IMG/VR virus record: IMGVR_UViG_3300021962_000269
Location: 1-38,246 of that record
DNA length: 38,246 nucleotides
Reading direction: 5' to 3' (one strand)
Source: a virus
Position numbers and translations under genes: made by a program
Notes under the pieces: generated by a model
Databases searched by the model: none
What the model was told of the DNA's origin: nothing
Seen by the model: the letters and a program-made list of their open reading frames with translations, nothing else
Part shown: in pieces, positions 33,352 to 38,246 of the stretch
Layout: each line of letters starts with the position of its first letter
Numbering within the stretch: the stretch's first letter is position 1

Positions 33352-33573
33352 ATGAAAATTAGGAAATTGATGTACGATGCTCTTGTTAAGAAATACGAGA
33401 GTGAGATTGCTGAAGCTGAAGCCACCTTGATGGTGTATATGGAAAATCCTGTGGGTATTGGTGAACATCCACAACACTTAGAAGAGATGGATAAGTACGT
33501 AGAAAAATTGGCAACCGCTAATGATAAACTAGAAAATATTAAAGAATTTTACAAGTACAATTATGGCAATTAA
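33352..33573 (+). CDS. 73-residue coiled-coil protein before UvsX
   Basis: A highly charged helical protein (KLMYDALVKKYESEIAEAEA, then EEMDKYVEKLATANDKLENI) probably forming a helical hairpin around a Gly/Pro turn (MENPVGIGEHP). No catalytic motif. Its last 11 bases overlap the start of UvsX, so the two are translationally coupled and may act together, perhaps in loading or regulating the recombinase. T4 has no obvious counterpart at this place. A promoter for this transcript was not found; it lies 26 bases after the gp32 terminator. Confidence 0.7.
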   Translation: MKIRKLMYDALVKKYESEIAEAEATLMVYMENPVGIGEHPQHLEEMDKYVEKLATANDKLENIKEFYKYNYGN

Positions 33574-34570
33574 GAAGAAAGATTTTAAAGATATCAAGAA
33601 ACAGTTCTCGACATCTGCGAAATACAAACCACAAAGATTTTTTGACTTGGGTTCTGACTTCTTGGATGCTGTCGGACTACCAGGTCCTGCAATTGGTCAC
33701 ATCAATATGTTCTTGGGTCACTCTGATACCGGTAAAACAACCGCTCTTGTAAAGACTGCCGTAGATGCACAAAAGAAGGAAATCCTTCCTGTGTTTATTA
33801 TTACAGAACAAAAGTGGAGTTTTGAACATGCCAAGTTGATGGGGTTTGAATGTGAAGAAGTTGTTGACGAGGAAACAGGAGAAATCGATTGGGATGGATT
33901 CTACATCTTCAACAATGACTTTGACTACATCGAACAAATTACTGACTACATCAATGGTTTGTTAGATGCACAAGAAAAAGGTGAGTTAGATTACAGTTTG
34001 TTGTTTTTGTGGGATTCAGTTGGTTCTGTACCTTGTAAAATGACTTACGAAGGTAAGGGTGGTAAACAACACAATGCGTCTGTATTGGCAGATAAAATTG
34101 GTATGGGTATCAACCAACGTATTTCAGGTTCACGTAAATCTGATTCAAAATACGAAAACACATTGGTAATCGTTAACCAACCATGGGTTGAACTTCCTGA
34201 CAATCCATTTGGTCAACCAAAAATTAAAGCAAAGGGTGGTGAGGCCATTTGGTTAAACTCATCTTTGGTTTTCTTGTTCGGTAACCAAAAAGGTGCGGGT
34301 ACTACAAAGATTACCGCAACCAAAGACAAAAGAACTGTTAAGTTTGCAACTCGTACTAAGGTATCTGTTATGAAAAACCACATCAATGGTTTAGGTTATG
34401 AAGATGGTAAAATCATCGTAACACCACACGGATTCTTGGCGGGTAAAGAAGCGTCTGAGGAAAAAGCTTCTATTGAGGCTTACAAAAAAGAACATTCTGA
34501 TTATTGGAAACAAATTATCGGAACGGATGGTGAGTTTACACTCACGGAGGACAAAGAAGTTGTTGAATAA
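33563..34570 (+). CDS. uvsX: RecA-like recombinase UvsX
   Basis: 335 residues (T4 UvsX has 391). It forms filaments on gp32-coated single-stranded DNA and carries out strand exchange for recombination-dependent replication and repair. Visible motifs: Walker A GHSDTGKT (52-59), a TEQKWSFEHA stretch with the catalytic Glu region, and Walker B LLFLWDS with D151; then the DNA-binding loop region around KTKYEGKGGKQ-like residues (YEGKGGKQHNAS) and VIVNQPWVELPD. The N-terminal segment AIKKKDFKDIKKQF is short compared with T4. The C-terminus is acidic (EFTLTEDKEVVE). It sits between the overlapping coiled-coil gene and RNase H, forming a replication-recombination operon. Confidence 0.93.
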   Translation: MAIKKKDFKDIKKQFSTSAKYKPQRFFDLGSDFLDAVGLPGPAIGHINMFLGHSDTGKTTALVKTAVDAQKKEILPVFIITEQKWSFEHAKLMGFECEEVVDEETGEIDWDGFYIFNNDFDYIEQITDYINGLLDAQEKGELDYSLLFLWDSVGSVPCKMTYEGKGGKQHNASVLADKIGMGINQRISGSRKSDSKYENTLVIVNQPWVELPDNPFGQPKIKAKGGEAIWLNSSLVFLFGNQKGAGTTKITATKDKRTVKFATRTKVSVMKNHINGLGYEDGKIIVTPHGFLAGKEASEEKASIEAYKKEHSDYWKQIIGTDGEFTLTEDKEVVE

Positions 34571-34585
34571 CATAAAAATTTAATT

Positions 34586-35593
34586 GTGACCAAGACACTT
34601 TTAGTTGACGGAGATAATCTTTTCAAAATAGGTTTTCATGGGGTAAAGGAATATTACCACAATGGAAATCATATTGGTGGAATATTTCACTTTGTTAACA
34701 CTTTGAGAAAGTTCTTAAAAGAGCACAATTATGATAAAGTTATCGTCTTTTGGGATGGGGAGAATAACTCCACCCAAAGACGACTTCTTCTACCCCAATA
34801 TAAAGAGAACAGACGGTCTGAAACCAATGAGTTGAAGCGTCAATCATATGATTGGCAAAAGTCCCGTATACGTCAATATTTGGAGGATATGTTTATACGT
34901 CAAATCTGTATAGACAAATCTGAAAGTGATGATTTGATTGCCTACTATTGTCAAATATCACATGATGAAACGAAGACTATTTTTTCATCCGATAAAGATT
35001 TGACACAGCTCATTTCTGAACAGGTTGAAATATATTCACCAATTAAAAAAGAATATCACAAGTATGGTGAAAGAATTAATATTGGTAATCTTTGGATTCC
35101 ACACCAAAATGTGGTTACTTACAAAATTTTGACTGGTGATAAATCTGATAACATTGATGGTATTTTGTTATTAGGTGAAAAAACTATTAGTAAAATTTTA
35201 CCAGAGATACTTGAAAAAACGGTTTCTGTTTCTGATATTTTAACAACAATCAATAATTTGACTGAAGATGAAAAGAAACAAAAATCGATATCCAACATAC
35301 TTGAAGGAAAAACAAAACGAGGTTCACTCGGTCAAGAATTTTTTGAAATCAACAAACGACTTGTTGATTTGTCCGACCCATTGATATCAAACGAGGGTAA
35401 AGAAGAAGTTAAAGCTTATTATGAGGAAGAATTGGACCCCGATGGTCGAGGTTACAAAAATCTTATGAGACTAATGAATGATGATGGAATCTTTAAATAC
35501 CTACCCAAAGTTGATGACCAATGGGTCGAATTTTTACAACCATTTATGAAATTATCAAGAAAAGAAAAAAAACGATACAATATTAAAAATTAA
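34586..35593 (+). CDS. rnh: 5'-3' exonuclease / RNase H (FEN-like)
   Basis: 335 residues (T4 RNase H has 305). It removes RNA primers and adjacent DNA from lagging-strand fragments. The metal-binding acidic residues of the FEN/PIN nuclease fold are all visible: D8 and D10 (LLVDGDN), D57 (FWDGE), E113/D115/D116 (ESDDLIAYY), D136 and D138 (SSDKDL) and D185/D188 (TGDKSDNI), followed by the helix-hairpin-helix segment LLLGEKTISKIL. The start is GTG at 34586; no ATG is suitable near the start of the conserved LLVDGDN. It is 16 bases after UvsX and 5 bases before the next gene. The last ~60 residues are extra or diverged. Confidence 0.9.
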   Translation: MTKTLLVDGDNLFKIGFHGVKEYYHNGNHIGGIFHFVNTLRKFLKEHNYDKVIVFWDGENNSTQRRLLLPQYKENRRSETNELKRQSYDWQKSRIRQYLEDMFIRQICIDKSESDDLIAYYCQISHDETKTIFSSDKDLTQLISEQVEIYSPIKKEYHKYGERINIGNLWIPHQNVVTYKILTGDKSDNIDGILLLGEKTISKILPEILEKTVSVSDILTTINNLTEDEKKQKSISNILEGKTKRGSLGQEFFEINKRLVDLSDPLISNEGKEEVKAYYEEELDPDGRGYKNLMRLMNDDGIFKYLPKVDDQWVEFLQPFMKLSRKEKKRYNIKN

Positions 35594-35597
35594 AATT

Positions 35598-36053
35598 ATG
35601 AAAGAACAAATGCAAGACACTACAAAGATGGAGTTCATAATGACTTTGAACGATAACATCATCGTACAACGATTCTACAATGTTAAAGGGTATAACCCCA
35701 AATCACGTAGAAGTTTGGATGTGAGTTACGCTCTAAAAGAAGTTGCGGAACTTGTTGAAAACAATTTAAAAATCAAATCATTGATTTACATGGTTGATAA
35801 TCAAGACCAAATTATGACTGACCCAGAAATTTTAGAAACATCAAACACAGAAGGTGCAGAGTATTTTAACTTGTACATCAAAATCGGAGACGAGACAATT
35901 TGTCATAGAATTGTAGATGCTAAATTATACCCACCAAAGGTCAGATATACTGTAGACATACGCCCAGAGTTAAAAACTATACTAAGGGGCCTGACTGACA
36001 TTTTTTCAACTGAAAATTTATGTTTCAAATACATGAATTATCAGCTTGCTTAA
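35598..36053 (+). CDS. Conserved-looking hypothetical protein between RNase H and gp41
   Basis: 151 residues, mixed alpha/beta. MEFIMTLNDNIIVQRFYNVK begins a regular beta pattern, then a helix (ALKEVAELVENN), LKIKSLIYMVDN and, near the end, a second set of strands with YTVDIRPELKTILRGLTDIF. No catalytic motif, cysteine pair or helix-turn-helix. Because it is embedded between RNase H and the helicase with only 5 bases after RNase H, a replication-linked role (for example helicase loading, as T4 gp59) is possible but there is no sequence evidence for it. In-frame ATGs at 35598 and 35610 are both possible starts. Confidence 0.7.
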   Translation: MKEQMQDTTKMEFIMTLNDNIIVQRFYNVKGYNPKSRRSLDVSYALKEVAELVENNLKIKSLIYMVDNQDQIMTDPEILETSNTEGAEYFNLYIKIGDETICHRIVDAKLYPPKVRYTVDIRPELKTILRGLTDIFSTENLCFKYMNYQLA

Positions 36054-36056
36054 GAG

Positions 36057-36064
36057 TATTTATA
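36057..36064 (+). promoter_or_regulatory. TATTTATA element upstream of gp41
   Basis: TATTTATA, continuing as AATCC, lies 33 bases before the helicase ATG and directly after the preceding stop. If the element is late-specific, helicase and nrdB would gain a late transcript; alternatively, it marks that the element is not exclusively late. Confidence 0.4.
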
Positions 36065-36097
36065 AATCCGAGAGGGAATTAAACGTTATTAAAAGTT

Positions 36098-37480
36098 ATG
36101 TCAAACGATAAGAATTTTGGTTATTTAGGAAACACATTTCAAATACAATTATTAAACAATATTATACTAAATAAGGATTTTGCCACTTCTATCGTTGATG
36201 TTTTAGACCCTAAGTATTTTGATAATCAATACTTTAAACTTATCATGCAAATGATAAAGGAGTATTATATAAAATACGAACATGCTCCAACGTTTAATAC
36301 TTTGGACCAGTTGACTAAATCTGAGATTACATCACCAATGGCTCAAAAAATGGTGATGGATATGTTAGAACAAGTTAAAGAATGTCCTATTGAAGGTTCT
36401 GACTTTGTACAAGAAAAATCTTTGAAGTTCTGTAAACAACAAGAACTTCAAAAGGTTATGTCTAAAGCTCAAAAAATCATTGACAAGGGTGATTTTGAAA
36501 GTTATGACCACTTAGAACAAATGGTCCGTGAGGCGTTACAAGTTGGTGAAGTTGAAACGGGTACATCAGATGTATTCTCAAACCTTGACGAAGTCTTAGA
36601 TGATGATTACAGACACCCAATCCCAATGGGTATCCAAGGTATTGACAACTTGTTAAAAGGTGGTTTGGCAAAAGGTGAAATCGGAGTAATATTGGCACCA
36701 ACTGGTGTTGGTAAAACAACAATTTTATCAAAAATTGCAAATAACGCATTCAATTTAGGTTATAACGTTCTTCAAATATTTTTTGAGGACAATCCTAAAA
36801 TTATCCAACGTAAACACTTCACTATGTGGACAGGTATTGCACCTGACGATTTATCAAATCATAGAGAAGTTGTAATAGAAAAAGTTAAAGAAATTAAGTT
36901 AAATACTAAAAATACGTTAACTTTGAAGAAGATGCCATCAGATACAATGACTATGAATCAAATAAAAAATCAAGTCAGAAAAATGATGGCTGAAGGTAAT
37001 AAGATTGATATGATTATAATTGATTACATCGATTGTATTGTACCTGACAGAAAGTTGGAAGATGAATGGAAAAGTGAGGGTTCAGTAATGAGAGCATTTG
37101 AAGCTCTTTGTCACGAACTACAAATTGTTGGATGGACTGCAACCCAAGGTAACCGTTCATCAATTTCTTCCGAGGTGGTAACAACAGACCAAATGGGTGG
37201 TTCAATTAAGAAAGCTCAAGTTGGACACGTAATTATCACGGTAGCAAAAACGCTTCAACAAAAGGAGATGAACTTGGCAACAATAGCAATTACAAAATCA
37301 CGTCTTGGTAAAGATGGAGTTGTATTTGAGAACTGTAAATTTGATAACGAGTTCTTAGTAATTGACACAGAACAGAGTGTTACCATGTTGGGTCTTGAGG
37401 AACAAAAGGAAGAAAGAAACAGAACAAGAATTAACGAGTTGTTGAATAGAAGACAACAAAGACAAAACACAACAAATTAA
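36098..37480 (+). CDS. 41: Replicative DNA helicase gp41-like (DnaB family)
   Basis: 460 residues (T4 gp41 has 475). It unwinds DNA ahead of the replication fork. An N-terminal helical domain (~1-150) with FGYLGNTFQIQLLNNII precedes the RecA-like core. Core motifs: GIQGIDNLLKGGLAKGEIG, Walker A APTGVGKT (200-207), QIFFEDN as a motif with the catalytic acid, Walker B MIIIDYIDCI (about 303-312), WTATQGNRSS and the C-terminal KSRLGKDG. Residues 425-460 are rich in Arg/Glu/Gln and likely helical. The T4 partner primase gp61 is not in the window. nrdB starts 10 bases downstream, so both probably share a message. Confidence 0.95.
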   Translation: MSNDKNFGYLGNTFQIQLLNNIILNKDFATSIVDVLDPKYFDNQYFKLIMQMIKEYYIKYEHAPTFNTLDQLTKSEITSPMAQKMVMDMLEQVKECPIEGSDFVQEKSLKFCKQQELQKVMSKAQKIIDKGDFESYDHLEQMVREALQVGEVETGTSDVFSNLDEVLDDDYRHPIPMGIQGIDNLLKGGLAKGEIGVILAPTGVGKTTILSKIANNAFNLGYNVLQIFFEDNPKIIQRKHFTMWTGIAPDDLSNHREVVIEKVKEIKLNTKNTLTLKKMPSDTMTMNQIKNQVRKMMAEGNKIDMIIIDYIDCIVPDRKLEDEWKSEGSVMRAFEALCHELQIVGWTATQGNRSSISSEVVTTDQMGGSIKKAQVGHVIITVAKTLQQKEMNLATIAITKSRLGKDGVVFENCKFDNEFLVIDTEQSVTMLGLEEQKEERNRTRINELLNRRQQRQNTTN

Positions 37481-37490
37481 AATTAAAACT

Positions 37491-38246
37491 ATGGATAATT
37501 ACATTTTTAGTATGGCACTAAAAGACAACCGATACGTTGTAAAACGAAGCGGTGAAACAGTCTTATTTGAATCTGATAAGATAAAAAATGCGGTAATTAA
37601 GGCAATGGCATCAGTCGGTAAAGTTGATGAAGAGATGGCTGATAAAATTGCAAGATTAACGACAAAAAGTATCTTTAAAGGGGATAAAGAAAGAGTTCCA
37701 CACGTGGATGAAATCCATGATATGGTGGAAAATAAATTAATGGATAATGGTTTAAATTATGTTGCTAAAGAATATATCATTTATCGTTCAAAACACCAAC
37801 CAAATATCTTTAGTAAGAGAACTAATTTAAAACCATACGAATACCCTGAGTTGGTTGAGTATGTTGATGCAATTAGACATTCATATTGGGTTCATACAGA
37901 ATTTAATTTTACTTCTGATATACAGGACTTTAAAGTACACTTGTCTGAAAAAGAACAAACTGCAGTACAAAGAGCTATGTTGGCGATTTCACAAATAGAA
38001 ATTGCGGTTAAAACATTTTGGGGTGACATCTACAAAAGACTACCAAAACCTGAGATTGGAAATGTTGGGGCAACATTTGCAGAGTCAGAAGTAAGACACG
38101 CAGATGCGTACTCACACTTGATTCAACTACTTGGATTAAATAGTGAATTTGAAAATTTGTTAGAGGTACCTGCAATTCGTAGAAGAATTAAGTATTTGGA
38201 AAAAACAATTTCAAATTCTAAAACTGTAGAAAACCAAGATTACTTT
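37491..38246 (+). CDS. nrdB: Ribonucleotide reductase beta subunit with N-terminal ATP-cone (3' end missing)
   Basis: 252 residues are visible before the window ends. It supplies the radical-generating subunit that makes dNTPs from ribonucleotides. Residues ~12-100 form an ATP-cone (RYVVKRSGETVLFESDKIKN and following helices), normally found on the alpha subunit NrdA as the activity switch. The ferritin-like beta fold follows: E170 (ISQIEIAV), then E200, H203 and Y207 in EVRHADAYSHL, corresponding to E115, H118 and the radical Y122 of E. coli NrdB. Beta subunits with this cone are known from Flavobacteriia, where the cone regulates activity and some enzymes use a dimanganese centre. The second half of the metal site lies outside the window. 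Start ATG 37491 follows an A-rich leader; co-transcription with gp41 is likely. Confidence 0.93.
   Translation, partial: MDNYIFSMALKDNRYVVKRSGETVLFESDKIKNAVIKAMASVGKVDEEMADKIARLTTKSIFKGDKERVPHVDEIHDMVENKLMDNGLNYVAKEYIIYRSKHQPNIFSKRTNLKPYEYPELVEYVDAIRHSYWVHTEFNFTSDIQDFKVHLSEKEQTAVQRAMLAISQIEIAVKTFWGDIYKRLPKPEIGNVGATFAESEVRHADAYSHLIQLLGLNSEFENLLEVPAIRRRIKYLEKTISNSKTVENQDYF

Overview
This window looks like part of the genome of a T4-like (contractile-tailed, Straboviridae/Kyanoviridae-type) bacteriophage with an AT-rich genome. Recognisable T4-type proteins are gp43 (family B DNA polymerase), gp13 and gp14 (neck), gp15 (tail completion), gp18 (sheath), gp19 (tube), a gp26-like baseplate protein, a tape measure in the gp29 position, gp48/gp54-like and gp53-like baseplate proteins, gp32, UvsX, RNase H and gp41. 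The host is probably a member of the Bacteroidota, perhaps Flavobacteriia. Start codons are preceded by A-rich stretches rather than Shine-Dalgarno sequences, and the ribonucleotide reductase beta subunit at the right edge carries an N-terminal ATP-cone, an arrangement known from flavobacterial class I enzymes. The genetic code is standard: TAA, TAG and TGA all end genes.

Layout. 1-2486 (+): end of a Thr/Pro-repeat fibre or adhesin with a concanavalin/laminin-G-like domain, then two small fibre or baseplate-type proteins. 2565-5387 (+): DNA polymerase behind a sigma70-like promoter and a leader hairpin. 5384-10230 (-): a small beta-rich protein, neck gp13, a superoxide dismutase fused to a possible PD-(D/E)XK nuclease domain, and an SNF2 helicase. 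10279-15291 (+): gp14, gp15 and sheath gp18, with a tiny ribbon-helix-helix-like gene on the minus strand between gp15 and gp18. 15352-19678 (+): a 49-residue protein, a HAD-family phosphatase-like protein, tube gp19, gp26-like protein, a 52-residue protein and the tape measure. 19721-32278 (+): two giant baseplate proteins (1569 and 2198 residues) around a gp53-like wedge protein, then two small proteins of unknown function. 32416-38246 (+): gp32, a small coiled-coil protein, UvsX, RNase H, an unknown protein, gp41 helicase and the start of nrdB.

Regulation visible in the sequence. Two kinds of promoter-like signal recur. TATTTAT(A/T/C) lies just upstream of, and in the same orientation as, most virion genes and is a likely late promoter element of this phage. 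TTGAC-type -35 plus TATACT-type -10 pairs lie before gp43 and gp32, with a weaker pair before the SNF2 helicase. Strong intrinsic terminators follow the sheath gene, the tube gene, the 220-residue protein and gp32. The virion genes together build the neck, sheath, tube and baseplate of a contractile tail. The replication genes supply polymerase, helicase, single-strand binding protein, recombinase and primer-removing nuclease, with nrdB feeding dNTP synthesis.

Most unusual content: the superoxide dismutase/nuclease-like fusion, an OmpA-like peptidoglycan-binding domain inside a baseplate protein, a lysozyme-like domain at the end of the 2198-residue hub-like protein, a gp32 with no cysteines and a bacterial-SSB-like C-terminal tip, and ATP-cone NrdB. 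No gap without a gene exceeds about 140 bases. I saw no tRNA, insertion sequence, integrase or CRISPR array. Assignments are by reading motifs and gene order, not by database search.
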